From: UBA11051 sp964390495
GTDB taxonomy: Bacteria; Armatimonadota; Zipacnadia; Zipacnadales; UBA11051
Assembly: GCA_964390495.1 (NCBI GenBank)
Contig: CAYMIN010000011.1
Coordinates: forward strand, 62,001-126,000
DNA length: 64,000 bases
Direction: 5' to 3'
Positions 37,001-46,450 of this stretch are shown in pieces. A program made the translations under genes and the position numbers. How positions within the stretch are numbered: the first letter of the stretch is position 1; every line of letters begins with the position of its first letter. The notes beneath the pieces are model-generated. The model did not search any database. It was given only the letters and a program-made list of their open reading frames with translations, and was not told the DNA's origin.

Positions 37001-38567
37001 GATTGTCCGGCCCGACAGCCCCTGGCCGCTGGACTTCGGCCTGGCCGGCAAGCCGATATCCATTGACGTGGTCAACGGCCACAAAGAGGCCTATGACATC
37101 GCGAAGGTGACGGCGCTTGGCGAGGGGCTGGTGCGCGTGGACCTGGCGAAGCATGCGCCGCTGTCCATGGGCTGGTACCAGGTGTCGCTGCTGGACAGCG
37201 AGAAGCCCAATCGCCTCACCAGCAACCGCGAGCTCTGGGCCGGCATCAACAGCCCCTGGTGGTGGGGCGCCAAGGCCTGGTTCGTCGAGAAGGACCAAAC
37301 CTACACCATCGCCAAGACCCACAGTGACCGCATGACGATGGATATCGCCGATGAAGTGGACCTGGCGGCTCAGGGTATCGCGTCAGGCGACTGGTTCGTC
37401 ATTTACGCCATCGCACCGGGCCAGACCGTCAGCGTGCCGTGCGAGCTGGCATGGCGCCGCGACCGCAATCCCGCCGGCGACGCCTCCGGCTCTGATGGCG
37501 GCTTCCAGCGCTACAGCATGTCCGCTACCGGCGCGGCTACGATCACCATGCCCGCGGAAAACGGGGATATCTGGCTGCGGATCGGCGGCGGCAAGTGGCA
37601 GCAGGCCGCAGCCGCCTTCGAACCGCAAGCCGGCGTGGCGACCCTGACGGTGCCCGCCAGTGAAAACGCCGACCAAGTAGCCTGGCTGCTGACTGACAAG
37701 CCCGACTGGCTGGAGCTGGACGACAGCGGGCCGCCCCGGATCACCAAGGTGCTGCTGGATGATGAATCCCTGGAGCTGAAGCCTACTCTGATGCTGGGCA
37801 GAATCCCGCCGCCGAAGACGCTTGTTATCGAGGCCGAGGATGACGCCAATCGCATAGATAGAAGCTCGATTGTCGTCAACCTGGACGGAAAAAGGATAGA
37901 TGATAACCGCGATCTGGTCGCAATCAGTTTGCCGCCCGCTGACCCCAAGTGTGTCACCATTCGCATTGATATGGCCCACGCGCTAGCCGGTGAAGAACAG
38001 GAGGCTCCCGCGCACCACACCGTGACCATCGCTCTGGACGACCTGGCGGTGGACCGGCAGAGCACCTCCTTCTCGCTGTCGTACCGCAAGCTGGTTGACA
38101 TTTCGGAGGATGTGGTCTATCTCAGCGACCTGCAGGAAACCAGCTCCTTCGTCCACGGCGGGCTGCGCAAGGACACCGATTACTTCGGGAGGCTCCTGCA
38201 AATGGGCGGCGACACTTACGAGAAGGGCCTCCACACCCATCCGGAGACGGGAAGCGCCGGTCACCGCCCGGCCCATTCCGAGGTCATCTACGATCTCGGC
38301 CAAGCGCCCGACCGCAAGCTCTTGAAGGCTATCATCGGGGTGGATGACACCGCCGGGACCGCCGGCAGCGTTGTCTTCCAGGTGCAAGTGAGCAAGGACG
38401 GTGAGTGGGAGACACGCTACAGCTCACCCGTGATGCGTGGTGGTCAAGAGCCGTTGGTGATCTCGGTGGATATTTCCGGCGCAAGCAAGCTCAAACTGTA
38501 TTGCACTGACGCCGGTGATGGCATCAACTCGGACCACGCCGCCTGGGCCGATGTGCGCCTAGAGTAG
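34017..38567 (+). CDS. Heparinase II/III-like exported giant protein
   Basis: 1516 aa from ATG 34017, with GGGAGGGGAGG just upstream; the frame opens at 33975 inside the previous gene. Signal segment IMAAGLVAALTALASTVRAAE follows a basic, about 30-residue start. A cysteine site is present (CPLC near 145, CCG near 173). The beta-domain motif reads LHGAGDK near 546 where HGHxD is expected, but WAHSHIAHNT follows. Beyond residue 900 lie several beta domains, and the C-terminal 150 residues (VYLSDLQETSSFVHGG, KGLHTHPETGS, AIIGVDDTAGTAGSVVFQVQVS) form an NPCBM-like domain that often binds sugars. Long and multidomain; substrate unknown. Confidence 0.78.
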   Translation: MARQRLHVDSPGELASRARLRCLPIMAAGLVAALTALASTVRAAELAYSWHAPDRAAKVAELIPGRQLAMPPPEQFMADWTRTRIAMWERDHEPLEPEEAYQTYAKADTPDDQLEALIPDHISPFGRVLEGDPGRERAEGAMVSYCPLCGAIDSWLLPSVRLDPDNPFHATTACCGQDLYEREQDMPDDYKLRPNSSAEFVHLDGTVKAVPAYEFTDKQGVKWQIFPGTLVAHARWGGVAGRADGLMNAFYDSGNPLYVHKLAALLDRVAEVYYGLPLSYRNELATGEDGKPLTRAEWEAWPRPLRAGYTCNKSPWNRGRPCISRGWVFQGNELTWVEPFARVRHHPTFKYYSQKKYGDPEALDRKIMTKLMRELALLFESFPLQSDYQDGAYTDLMMLGILLENEYLFDFAAGHQECVLYNHHYHDGMNGEGAPNYMDMLNRYYRYMADPHGWLEFAPDFLEKQPFFAVASSELRKVCTIRGNQLGFGDQHNYTFGRPFTTDPEQVKANEKWPSMNWPGYGIGILRVGGHGHRQEVFMTYDRVSLHGAGDKLGIECWVDGVPVMREGGYAAHWHTAYLDKSKPEIQAFLKMPYPHEPFECRRYSGMEFDCWTWAHSHIAHNTASVNELGTGLGWSDNEGFGELVTFKGGEVPDEPGASFQVLDSRDLFSFERMGVEVDEFRRALLAVEGPDGRPYAVDILRLKGGQRHALYQSAWAERAEENLPPVASEEPDLAVYLDKLRNQPPDSLPSRREYRQVRPLQVLEPPPALWGVIWKTDYAAYAPFKADGTRPKRPLPEDVGRVRLRLIGLKQDDNTTLLRGRGPWVTHINQPLPNGETLTDNLAFRDAWDFLIESRALPNGQDQETLKSLYLHVLEGFREGEASVIAAVKRLPLARATQLPQDVVALSLAMGGGHTDTVIFQPAPGEVRLHDGLSTDARYALVRRDAGGEVTEAHLVRGSSLKCGKFSATVSGDFTGTIVDLVGDLTGTRLETALIVRPDSPWPLDFGLAGKPISIDVVNGHKEAYDIAKVTALGEGLVRVDLAKHAPLSMGWYQVSLLDSEKPNRLTSNRELWAGINSPWWWGAKAWFVEKDQTYTIAKTHSDRMTMDIADEVDLAAQGIASGDWFVIYAIAPGQTVSVPCELAWRRDRNPAGDASGSDGGFQRYSMSATGAATITMPAENGDIWLRIGGGKWQQAAAAFEPQAGVATLTVPASENADQVAWLLTDKPDWLELDDSGPPRITKVLLDDESLELKPTLMLGRIPPPKTLVIEAEDDANRIDRSSIVVNLDGKRIDDNRDLVAISLPPADPKCVTIRIDMAHALAGEEQEAPAHHTVTIALDDLAVDRQSTSFSLSYRKLVDISEDVVYLSDLQETSSFVHGGLRKDTDYFGRLLQMGGDTYEKGLHTHPETGSAGHRPAHSEVIYDLGQAPDRKLLKAIIGVDDTAGTAGSVVFQVQVSKDGEWETRYSSPVMRGGQEPLVISVDISGASKLKLYCTDAGDGINSDHAAWADVRLE

Positions 38568-38696
38568 CGAAGATAGCACGTAATTACTCAACTTGTGGTT
38601 TCAGGACGGGGATTTGTGCTCCGCCGGCTCTTGCCGCTGGCTGTGTATGTCAATAGGTCGCTGCCGCCGTCGGCGCTCGCAATCACTTGCCCGTAG

Positions 38697-38800
38697 GTCG
38701 GGCTTCCCAGCCCGACAACCTTGCCTCTAGGGGGCCGAATGGGGGGTACCCACGCCGCAGGCGTGGGTGGGGTCCCCATCCGGCCCAGCCGTTAGAAGAA
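38697..38800. repeat. Cluster of palindromes in the 38568-38867 gap
   Basis: The gap has no gene. It holds GTCGGGCT/AGCCCGAC (38697-38716, same stem as at 5540), an 8-bp stem CCCACGCC/GGCGTGGG (38749-38767), and 38778-38800, which is the exact reverse complement of 2643-2665. This is a stack of dispersed repeat units of the same family. Confidence 0.6.
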
Positions 38801-38867
38801 TCTGCAGAACTACAGTCCCAGCCCGCGAATACTGCCAGTTTGTTCTCAGCGCAATGCCGACAATTCC

Positions 38868-39962
38868 ATGCTCCGCATACACCGCCGTCTCAGTGCAGCT
38901 TTGCTTATCGCCATCCCCGGATTGGTCTGGGCTCAGGCGCAGATGTTGGCGCCGCGCTATGCCCATACCGCCACGCTGCTGGCCGACGGTCGAATACTGA
39001 TATACGGCGGCCTCGGACCGGGGGATGGCTTCGTCGGCGGCACCGAGATTTTCAATCCGGCGACCAATCAGTGCTCCCCCGGTCCGCCGGAGCACAGGTG
39101 CCGCGCCTTCCATACCGCTACGGCTCTGCCTGACGGCACCGTGCTGATCGCCGGCGGTTTTATCCGGCCTTACTCCACCTCGCGTACCGCTGAGCTGTTT
39201 GACGGTCGCCGCTTTGTATTCCTGGAGGCGAAGATGTCGGCGCCCAGGGAGCTGCACGCGGCTACTCTGCTTGCCGACGGACGCGTGCTGATTAGCGGCG
39301 GCTTTGTCGGCGGCGTCAGATCACTCGCCGGCTGCGATCTGTTTGACCCGACCACGCACAGCTTCCGGCCTACCGGTGACATGCGAAACAGTCGCTTCGG
39401 CCATGCCGCCTGCCTGCTGGATGACGGTCGCGTACTCGTCAGCGGCGGTATGCAATACCCGGGCGAAGGCACATTGGCCGAGGCCGAGCTGTATGATCCA
39501 CTCAGCGGCCGCTTCGCCACGGCCGGTCGGATGCTGGCGGATCGCTCCCGCCACACTGCCACCTTGCTGGACGATGGCCGGGTCCTCATTACCGGCGGCT
39601 ACAGTGCGACGGCGGGCCGCCAGTTTGCCGGCACGGAGCTGTTCGACCCCGCTACCGGCACCTTCACTGGCGGGCCGGACATGGCCGAGCCGCGCATGGA
39701 CCACACCGCAACTCTGCTCCCCGACGGACGGGTGCTCATCAGCGGAGGCTTCAACGGCCAAGGTGAGCCACATACAGTGTCATCGTGCGAGGTTCTTGAC
39801 CCTGAGGATGCCTGCTTCCGCCCCGGGCCGCATCTGCCGACTGCGGTTCATGAGCACAAGGCCACGCTATTGCCGTCCGGCGCACTCCTGGTCTGCGGCG
39901 GGCTCAAGATCGCGGGAGGGAGCAAACACGTGACCTCCGACGCGGTCACGATTATTCCGTAG
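38868..39962 (+). CDS. Exported seven-repeat kelch protein
   Basis: 364 aa. A signal peptide (ALLIAIPGLVWAQ) precedes seven kelch repeats of about 50 residues, each with HxATLLxDGRVLIxGG and a (L/I)FDP element, for example at about 33, 83, 132, 182, 232, 283 and 332. The repeats close a seven-bladed propeller like the galactose-oxidase central domain. No copper-site residues of galactose oxidase are evident, so it may bind rather than oxidise. It follows the heparinase run and may bind carbohydrate. Confidence 0.85.
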   Translation: MLRIHRRLSAALLIAIPGLVWAQAQMLAPRYAHTATLLADGRILIYGGLGPGDGFVGGTEIFNPATNQCSPGPPEHRCRAFHTATALPDGTVLIAGGFIRPYSTSRTAELFDGRRFVFLEAKMSAPRELHAATLLADGRVLISGGFVGGVRSLAGCDLFDPTTHSFRPTGDMRNSRFGHAACLLDDGRVLVSGGMQYPGEGTLAEAELYDPLSGRFATAGRMLADRSRHTATLLDDGRVLITGGYSATAGRQFAGTELFDPATGTFTGGPDMAEPRMDHTATLLPDGRVLISGGFNGQGEPHTVSSCEVLDPEDACFRPGPHLPTAVHEHKATLLPSGALLVCGGLKIAGGSKHVTSDAVTIIP

Positions 39963-39979
39963 TCATGTCACTTGCCAGC

Positions 39980-40302
39980 GGCGTAGGTCGTTGCCCCAGT
40001 TCCCCGAAGCGCAGCTTCTTCCCAACAACTCAAGCAATGTCTGATTGCGCCCCTCCAACGGCATCGGGCGCATGCCATGCGCCCCTATAAACAACCTCTT
40101 CCTGGACCACAGGCATCCTTGCCTGTCGCGACTTGTGGCAACGGCATGGACAGGCAGGGGCACCCGTGCGCAGCATGGGTCACCTGTCCTCCGGCCTGAG
40201 GGGGCTGCAAGAGGCGCCGGGGCGTAGCAAATGCAGCGGTGGCGTCGGCCGTTGCCTCAGTTCCCCAAATCCAGCTCCTTCCAAACAATCCAGGAAATGT
40301 CT
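39980..40302. repeat. Degenerate direct repeat in intergenic region
   Basis: 39980-40042 and 40241-40302 are about 75% alike by eye (GGCGTaGGtCGTTGCCcCAGTTCC and so on, ending AATGTCT). The gap between the convergent kelch and heparinase genes has no gene that I can support. The second copy overlaps the last base of the heparinase stop. Confidence 0.45.
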
Positions 40303-43229
40303 CACGGCTTGAACTCAAGCCACGTCGAGTGCAGGATAGTCAGCTCGTCACAGGCAATGGCCGGATAATCGCGCACCGTGATTGAGTCCGCCGTTGTCGC
40401 CTCTATCTCGAAGCCGGTTCGCGGCGTTTCCCCGACCAGCAGATACGAACCGCCGGCGGCCAGGGTCACAGGCAGCGGCTCGGCAAGCTCGAAGGTCCTG
40501 TCGGCGGTCGCGCGCACCTTTACCGTAGTATTGGGACTTGCCAGATCCAGCCGCATCTTGCCATACTCCAGGCTGGAGCCGTTGAGTAGGTATGCCTGCA
40601 CTGCCTCACCGTGGCCGTTCACCGAGACGAACCCGAACTGGCCCGTCATTGCCACCGGGCCGTACTGGCGCGGCTCCTGATCCAGGGTGGAGATGATATA
40701 GTCGGTGCGGTCCTGCAGCGTGACCTCCACGGCCAGAGTGCCGGTGTCGGGGTCGTTGGCAAGCAACCGTGCTGCGATCACCGGCGAATCGGGGGTCGTG
40801 TACGGCACCATCACCGCAGCGTACTGAGTCGCCAGGGCCGCCTCGGGCCCGCTGGCACGGTTCTCGGCCAGTATCTGCTGAATCGGCGGCTTGTCCAGGT
40901 CGGAGCCGCTGGCGCGCCGCCAGCCCGGGGCGTCGGTGATGATGACACGCTGCACGCTGTCGTGGGTGTTGAGCAGCCTCAGATCGAGGCTGACGTTGCC
41001 GGACTGCCAGGTGAAGGTGTGCGGCACCTCCGGCTCCAGCGCTTGCGGGTTGGTCAGCCACGTGCTCCAAGTCGCGGCCAACTCCACCGGCTGCAGCGCC
41101 GTATCTGCAGGCGTGTGCCTCACCAGCGAGCCGTTGCAGTGGAAGCTGTACTGGTGGCACCCGCCGCCTGTGACCCTGAAGAAATCAACCACGTAGTGCT
41201 GCTGCCCGGGTGTCTTTATCAGCGCGCAGGTGCGCCGGTACTGGTCGCACTGGGGATAGGCCTCGACGCCGCAGGCCTGGACTACCTCAAGGCCGGGCGC
41301 AACGCCGAATAGCTCCAGATTCGAGCCACAGTCGCGAGCGGCCTGGCTCTTCTCATCCACCACCACCAGGTTATGCGAAAGTGTATCCCGGGTCCAGCGT
41401 TGGCCGGAGCGTCCGTCCCGCGTCAACTGACCGCTGCCGGAGAAATAGCCTCGGTCGGAGGCCAGCTCCTCACCCAGAGCATAGTAGCTCATACTCAGGA
41501 TATCCAGGTGCCGATGCCCGGTCCCGGTGGTCCAGCGATTCTCGTTGCCGTTGAGGTATAGCGCGGTATCGTTGGTATCCCGGCCGCCGCGCAAGACTGC
41601 CACATGCCAGCCCGGGAACCACTCGCTACGCAGCGGCAGGCCGCCTTCTTTTTCAGCCTGGAGGTCAGGGGCGCGGTACCAGAGCGAATACTCGGACCCC
41701 CGATCCGACAGACTGGCGTCCTGGACCGACTCAAGCAGACCGGCATACCGGCCGCCGGAGCGGGCCGCCAGGACCTCGGCATAGATGGCGCTGAGGCCGC
41801 TGTTATAGACCGTGTCCCCGATGACCGGCAGCCGCCTGCCCGGAGCCAGCATCCTGACCATGGACTGCATCGCCAGGTGGAAGCGGCCTTCAGCGAAGGG
41901 GTTGCAGGCTTCGATGCGGCCGCCCTCCTCCGGCTGGTAATCAGGCGGGTCGCTGTAACCGTAGAGCAAATCAGGCAGCTCTCTCATGTTCGAAAAGTTG
42001 TGGGCGGCATAGGCCGGCGACTCGGTATAGAAACCGTCGAAGTGATAGCGGCTGTCCAACGTCTCATGGAAGCCATCCAGGGCGCGATGGACCCTCTCGG
42101 GTTGCTTCAGCAGAAGCCCGACCGCGGCACTCAAGGAGAAGGTCGCGACACCCTTGTTGCTGACCGAATCCCAGTGCTCCATGTCCGTACATCCGGCGGC
42201 GATCAGGTCCGCCACTATCCGCTTATCCATCTCCGGGGTGACCACCGGCTTGCCGTCAGGATAGCGGGCCTCGCGGATCAGGTCATAGGCGATTGTCATG
42301 TTGAGCAATGGTCCTGAATCGCTGCCCTTGCCGTGGGGGCTGAGGCGGCCGGCTCCCCAGAAGCCATTGTGCAGTTGGGAGTAATCCTCATATTGATTGA
42401 GGCCGTAAGCGTGACGAATCACGTCGGGGGGAAAGCGCCCACCGCCTCCATGCTCGCCCATGTTAGCGGCCACTTCCGCCGGCGGCCAGTCGGCGATGCT
42501 GCCGTCATAGGAGTGATACAGGTAGTTGGGGAACACCTGGGCGAAGCGGTCGAGTATCCATGCCGCCCGCTCGGCGTATGCAACCTCCTCGGTCACTGCG
42601 TAAAGCTTTGCCAGCAGCAACACCTGCCCCCACGCCCACTGGGCCTTGCGGAGCCGGATCAGGCTGCTGAGACTGGTCATCTGCTGGCGCTGGCTGAGGC
42701 CTCGTAGGGCATGTTCGCGGCGCTGCTCGGGCGTCGCCTCCGGTCCCAGGGCGCGCTCTGCCGGCGGCTGGTAGTAGGTGAACGTCTGGCCCATCCGCGG
42801 GCACTCCACCACCCCGGTCTCGGGGTACTCGTCATTGGGAAAGACAGTGCCGCAGCGGTTGCATTTGAGCTGGTCGGGGGCGGTGATACTCCAACTGTAG
42901 AAGCCGTACTCGCCTTGCATGGACTTATCGCCGACGCAGGCCGGGCAGTTCTGGCCGTAGTGGGTACCGGGTGTAAGCTCGGGAATTAAGTCCACGAAGA
43001 AGTCGCGGTCCTGCTGCATGGCGTAATCGGCACTCCGCTTCCAGCCCTCGACGATGCGCCGCGCCCATTCGTAGCGCTTGAGGTTCTCCCTGGCGTTGGC
43101 GATGTCTTTCGGCTTGTAGAGGGTGCATGGCTCGGCGAATACAGCCATGCCGTGGAGAACCAGGAGAATGACGGTGGTGTAGAATAATCCGCGTGAGAAG
43201 AGACCCTCAAACCAGGCATAATGGCACAT
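40302..43229 (-). CDS. Heparinase II/III-like exported protein
   Basis: 975 aa. The signal segment (FYTTVILLVLHGMAVFAEP) follows an 11-residue start. CPAC (about 94) and CNRC (about 120) with GTVFPNDEYP form the zinc-ribbon-like site. A helical barrel (about 180-540) leads to GTGHRHLDILSMSYYALGEE (about 570), matching the HxHxD region of the heparinase II/III beta domain, then SHNLVVVDEK. A C-terminal all-beta domain follows. AGAGG sits 7 nt before the ATG. It is divergent from the paralogue at 43463, so the 233-bp spacer holds both promoters. Confidence 0.84.
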   Translation of the reverse strand: MCHYAWFEGLFSRGLFYTTVILLVLHGMAVFAEPCTLYKPKDIANARENLKRYEWARRIVEGWKRSADYAMQQDRDFFVDLIPELTPGTHYGQNCPACVGDKSMQGEYGFYSWSITAPDQLKCNRCGTVFPNDEYPETGVVECPRMGQTFTYYQPPAERALGPEATPEQRREHALRGLSQRQQMTSLSSLIRLRKAQWAWGQVLLLAKLYAVTEEVAYAERAAWILDRFAQVFPNYLYHSYDGSIADWPPAEVAANMGEHGGGGRFPPDVIRHAYGLNQYEDYSQLHNGFWGAGRLSPHGKGSDSGPLLNMTIAYDLIREARYPDGKPVVTPEMDKRIVADLIAAGCTDMEHWDSVSNKGVATFSLSAAVGLLLKQPERVHRALDGFHETLDSRYHFDGFYTESPAYAAHNFSNMRELPDLLYGYSDPPDYQPEEGGRIEACNPFAEGRFHLAMQSMVRMLAPGRRLPVIGDTVYNSGLSAIYAEVLAARSGGRYAGLLESVQDASLSDRGSEYSLWYRAPDLQAEKEGGLPLRSEWFPGWHVAVLRGGRDTNDTALYLNGNENRWTTGTGHRHLDILSMSYYALGEELASDRGYFSGSGQLTRDGRSGQRWTRDTLSHNLVVVDEKSQAARDCGSNLELFGVAPGLEVVQACGVEAYPQCDQYRRTCALIKTPGQQHYVVDFFRVTGGGCHQYSFHCNGSLVRHTPADTALQPVELAATWSTWLTNPQALEPEVPHTFTWQSGNVSLDLRLLNTHDSVQRVIITDAPGWRRASGSDLDKPPIQQILAENRASGPEAALATQYAAVMVPYTTPDSPVIAARLLANDPDTGTLAVEVTLQDRTDYIISTLDQEPRQYGPVAMTGQFGFVSVNGHGEAVQAYLLNGSSLEYGKMRLDLASPNTTVKVRATADRTFELAEPLPVTLAAGGSYLLVGETPRTGFEIEATTADSITVRDYPAIACDELTILHSTWLEFKP

Positions 43230-43462
43230 CTCTCAACCTCTTGCCAGCGAGGTACTGCCGATGACCGGATAGGTATTTCGTGCTGGTCGGCGCTGACACC
43301 TCTTGGGGGATCGTTTCCACTCATGCGGGAGGCAAGTTGCGGCCTCAACGTTGGCAGGTGCGCTTGGCCCTCTGGCAGGGAAGCGCCGGCGGAAGGCGAA
43401 ATCAGTAGCAGGTCCGTCTCCAGCATATGATGCGCCTGGTGTTTCTGAACGAGGGAAGAGCA

Positions 43463-46435
43463 ATGCGCACATTCTGTTCGGTGCTTTCCGTGATCTTGCT
43501 CAGCTTCAGCGCCATCTGCCTGGGCCAGCAAGGGCAACCGGCGGTGACGCTTTTGGAGCTTACCAACCCGGGCTTTGAGCAGGTCCAGGACGCTTCGCGG
43601 GGCCGTGAGCAGGGACTGCTGCCGGCCGCCTGGACCGCCCGCAGCACTACCTTCGCCGCTCATAGACTCAGTCAAGACGCCCGCTCCGGACAGCAGGCGG
43701 CCCAGATTACCTTCGCCGCGGGCGAGGGCACCAAGATATCCGGCTACTACTATTCCGACCCCCAGCCGCTTGCGCTGTGCCAACAGGTCACCGTTTCGGC
43801 GCACGTCAAGGTCACTATGCCCGAGGCGGTGCGGGACCAGTACACCGGAGCTTACCTGAGGCTGCTGTTTCTCAAAGGCGACGATTACATCGGCCTGCAC
43901 AACAGCAGCGGGCTGAGAGATTCGGCGGGCGAGTGGCGGAAGTTGACAGTTTCCGCCGCACCTCCCCCGCAGGCCGACAGTTGGCGCATGTCGGTGGAGT
44001 TCGCCGGCATCGGTACTGCGCTGTTCGACGACGCCTCCGCCCAATTCGAGCCGTACGACCTCATTGCTGCCGCCACTCGCCAGGCACCGGCAGGCCGGCC
44101 GCTGGACCTTGGCGATGGGCGCTTTGGTGTGCTGGGGCCGGTAACGGTCCCCGCCGAGGGCCTGCACGTCAGTTCTACGCTCACGGGCAGCTCCGCCTTG
44201 CCGCCGACTATCCATCTCGGGTCGGTGTGGTACCAGGGCGAGAAGCAGCTCGCCACGGTGACTGCGCCCGCCAAGGCCTGGCAGACTCCCACGGCGGTCA
44301 GTGTGCCGATCAGGACGCCCCCCGCAGCCGATGCCTTGCGACCGATCATCTATGCCGAGTCCAGAGCAGCCTGGGACGCTGCTGAAGTCACGCCTGTTAC
44401 TGTGGCGGAGACATCAGAGACGGAGCTGCCGCCGGCAGAGATCGCGCCTGCTGCTCACCCCCGCTTGTTCGTAAGCCGGGCCGAGCTGGCTAGGTTGCGG
44501 GAGCTGGTGAAGATGGCTCCGGAGCAACTTCGCCGGCAGCACCCCGAGCTCGCCGACCTGTACGCTCAGCTCCTGGCCGTGGCGGACAAATGCTTTGACG
44601 AAAAGGAGATAGCGGTGTATGGGGGCCGTTACAGGACGACGATGCCGCCGGCTCTGCCTCCGCGTCACGAGGATGCCTACCCCTACTGGACCGGACTGTC
44701 GCGGGCTATCGAGGTGCGGATTGAGGCCCTGGCGACTGTGTATCTTCTGAGCGGCGAGAAGCGCTATGCCGATCTGGCGAAGTCCTGGACGCTGGCGCTG
44801 TGTGAGTGGCCTCGGTGGAACGACCCGGACTATCCCTCCCAGCCCGCCTGCCTCGACACCGGGCACTTCTGCCACGCGGTCGCCTTCGCCTATGACCTCC
44901 TCTACGATGCCCTCTCCGAGCAGGAGCGGCAGACGATTGCCGAGGCTCTGCTCGAGAAGGGCGCGGCGGCGGTGATGCAGGCGGGCGAGGCGGGCTGGGC
45001 GCGGACCATGTCCTGGCCCAACGGCTTTGCCGTCGTCATGGGCGGGATGGGCATTGCCGGCATGGCCACGCTGGGCGATGACGAGCGGGCCGATGAGTAT
45101 GTGCAGTATGCCCGCCGGCGGCTGGCGGCGTTTTTGGACGCCCGCGACCGTGACGGCGGGTACGTGGAGGGGCTGGTCTATGGCGGATATGCCATCAGCC
45201 TGACGATGCCCTTTGCCGGCGCGCTGTCGCTGCACGGAGACGACACGCTGGTTGATCATCCCTATATCGAGAAAACGCTGCGTTTCGCGGCCTATTGTCT
45301 CGAGCCGAGCACCGCCACCAGTGTCAACTTCTGCGATTCCACCTACTCGTCGTGTGCATACAATTCGATGGCGGCGTGGCGCGCCAAGGCCGGTGACGGC
45401 CTGGCCCAGTGGTATCTGGCCCACAGCACCGGGCTGACGGAACTCTTCGGGTACACCCCGCCTCTGGCGGTCCTGTGGCACCCGCTGGACACTGACCCGC
45501 AGGCTCCGGACCGCTGGGCCCCGGCTGCCCACTACCGCGATATCGGCTGGGTCATCATGCGCTCCGGCTTCGGGGGCGGCGCATCCGACTTCCTCTTCGC
45601 GATGCGCTCCGGCTATCACGGCAGCCACTGCCAACTGGACCAAAACTCCTTCATGTTCAACGTAGGTGGTAACTGGCTGCTCACCGATCCCGGCTATGGC
45701 AAGGGACCTACGGAACTCCACAGCACCTTGCTGGTGAATGGCGCAGGCCAGGTTGCCGCAGGTGGCAGCATGGAGGCCTTCGGGACAGTCGGCGATGTCG
45801 TCTATGCGGCGGGCGATGCCTCAGAGTGCTACGACGGCCTCAGCCGCTTCGTCCGCCATGCCGTTATGGTGGACAAGTCCTATATCGTGATTGTGGACGA
45901 GGTGGCTCCGGCTGATGGCGCTGTGCAAGTCCAGTCCCAACTAATGACCGGCGCACAAGCGCCTCGCCTTGAGCGCGAAGGGATTATCCGCCTGGCGGCC
46001 GCGGAGACAAGCGACCCAATCTGCGCCATCAACATCGCGACGCACAACCAGCTCGAGACCGGCGGGGAAAATGACCGCAAGCAGCTCACCCACACATATA
46101 CTGCTGACCGCCGCTGGCTGCACCCGATGGTTCTCACACCAGGGCGAGACACCCCGTGGATCGGGTTCGTTATTGCCGCCTCGGGGGTCGCCCATATTCG
46201 CGTCAGGTCGGAAGGTTTCGTGGATTACCTTTTCCTGAACGTCACGGGCGAGCTGCAGACCATAGGTGCCCGGTCAGAGCATGGGATGTACGACATCGCG
46301 TCCGACGCCCGGCTGGTGTGGATCCGGACGAAGGACGATACGGTGGAGAAGATGTCGGTGGTGTGGGGCAGCACCGTGAAGCTAGGCGACCAGGTCCTGC
46401 TCGAGGCCGACCATAAGCAGGACTTCCATCAGTAG
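43463..46435 (+). CDS. Heparinase II/III-like exported protein with N-terminal jelly-roll domain
   Basis: 990 aa from ATG 43463 (GAGG 8 nt upstream); the frame opens at 43427. The signal peptide (FCSVLSVILLSFSAICLGQ) is followed by a CBM-like jelly-roll (LTNPGFEQVQDASRGR; about 25-190). HPRLFVSRAELARLRELVK (about 332) starts the alginate-lyase/heparinase barrel. Beta-domain GYHGSHCQLDQNSFMFNVGG (about 715) and WLLTDPGYGKG are the conserved catalytic-side motifs. No cysteine pair is present, unlike its neighbours. The intact HxSHxxxD motif makes this the best candidate for an active lyase. Confidence 0.88.
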   Translation: MRTFCSVLSVILLSFSAICLGQQGQPAVTLLELTNPGFEQVQDASRGREQGLLPAAWTARSTTFAAHRLSQDARSGQQAAQITFAAGEGTKISGYYYSDPQPLALCQQVTVSAHVKVTMPEAVRDQYTGAYLRLLFLKGDDYIGLHNSSGLRDSAGEWRKLTVSAAPPPQADSWRMSVEFAGIGTALFDDASAQFEPYDLIAAATRQAPAGRPLDLGDGRFGVLGPVTVPAEGLHVSSTLTGSSALPPTIHLGSVWYQGEKQLATVTAPAKAWQTPTAVSVPIRTPPAADALRPIIYAESRAAWDAAEVTPVTVAETSETELPPAEIAPAAHPRLFVSRAELARLRELVKMAPEQLRRQHPELADLYAQLLAVADKCFDEKEIAVYGGRYRTTMPPALPPRHEDAYPYWTGLSRAIEVRIEALATVYLLSGEKRYADLAKSWTLALCEWPRWNDPDYPSQPACLDTGHFCHAVAFAYDLLYDALSEQERQTIAEALLEKGAAAVMQAGEAGWARTMSWPNGFAVVMGGMGIAGMATLGDDERADEYVQYARRRLAAFLDARDRDGGYVEGLVYGGYAISLTMPFAGALSLHGDDTLVDHPYIEKTLRFAAYCLEPSTATSVNFCDSTYSSCAYNSMAAWRAKAGDGLAQWYLAHSTGLTELFGYTPPLAVLWHPLDTDPQAPDRWAPAAHYRDIGWVIMRSGFGGGASDFLFAMRSGYHGSHCQLDQNSFMFNVGGNWLLTDPGYGKGPTELHSTLLVNGAGQVAAGGSMEAFGTVGDVVYAAGDASECYDGLSRFVRHAVMVDKSYIVIVDEVAPADGAVQVQSQLMTGAQAPRLEREGIIRLAAAETSDPICAINIATHNQLETGGENDRKQLTHTYTADRRWLHPMVLTPGRDTPWIGFVIAASGVAHIRVRSEGFVDYLFLNVTGELQTIGARSEHGMYDIASDARLVWIRTKDDTVEKMSVVWGSTVKLGDQVLLEADHKQDFHQ

Positions 46436-46450
46436 CAAGAGGCTAGCTTG

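Noticed and set aside
38697..38716. GTCGGGCT stem as a terminator of the giant heparinase-like gene
   Set aside because: No T-run follows on either strand, and the same stem occurs elsewhere in repeats.
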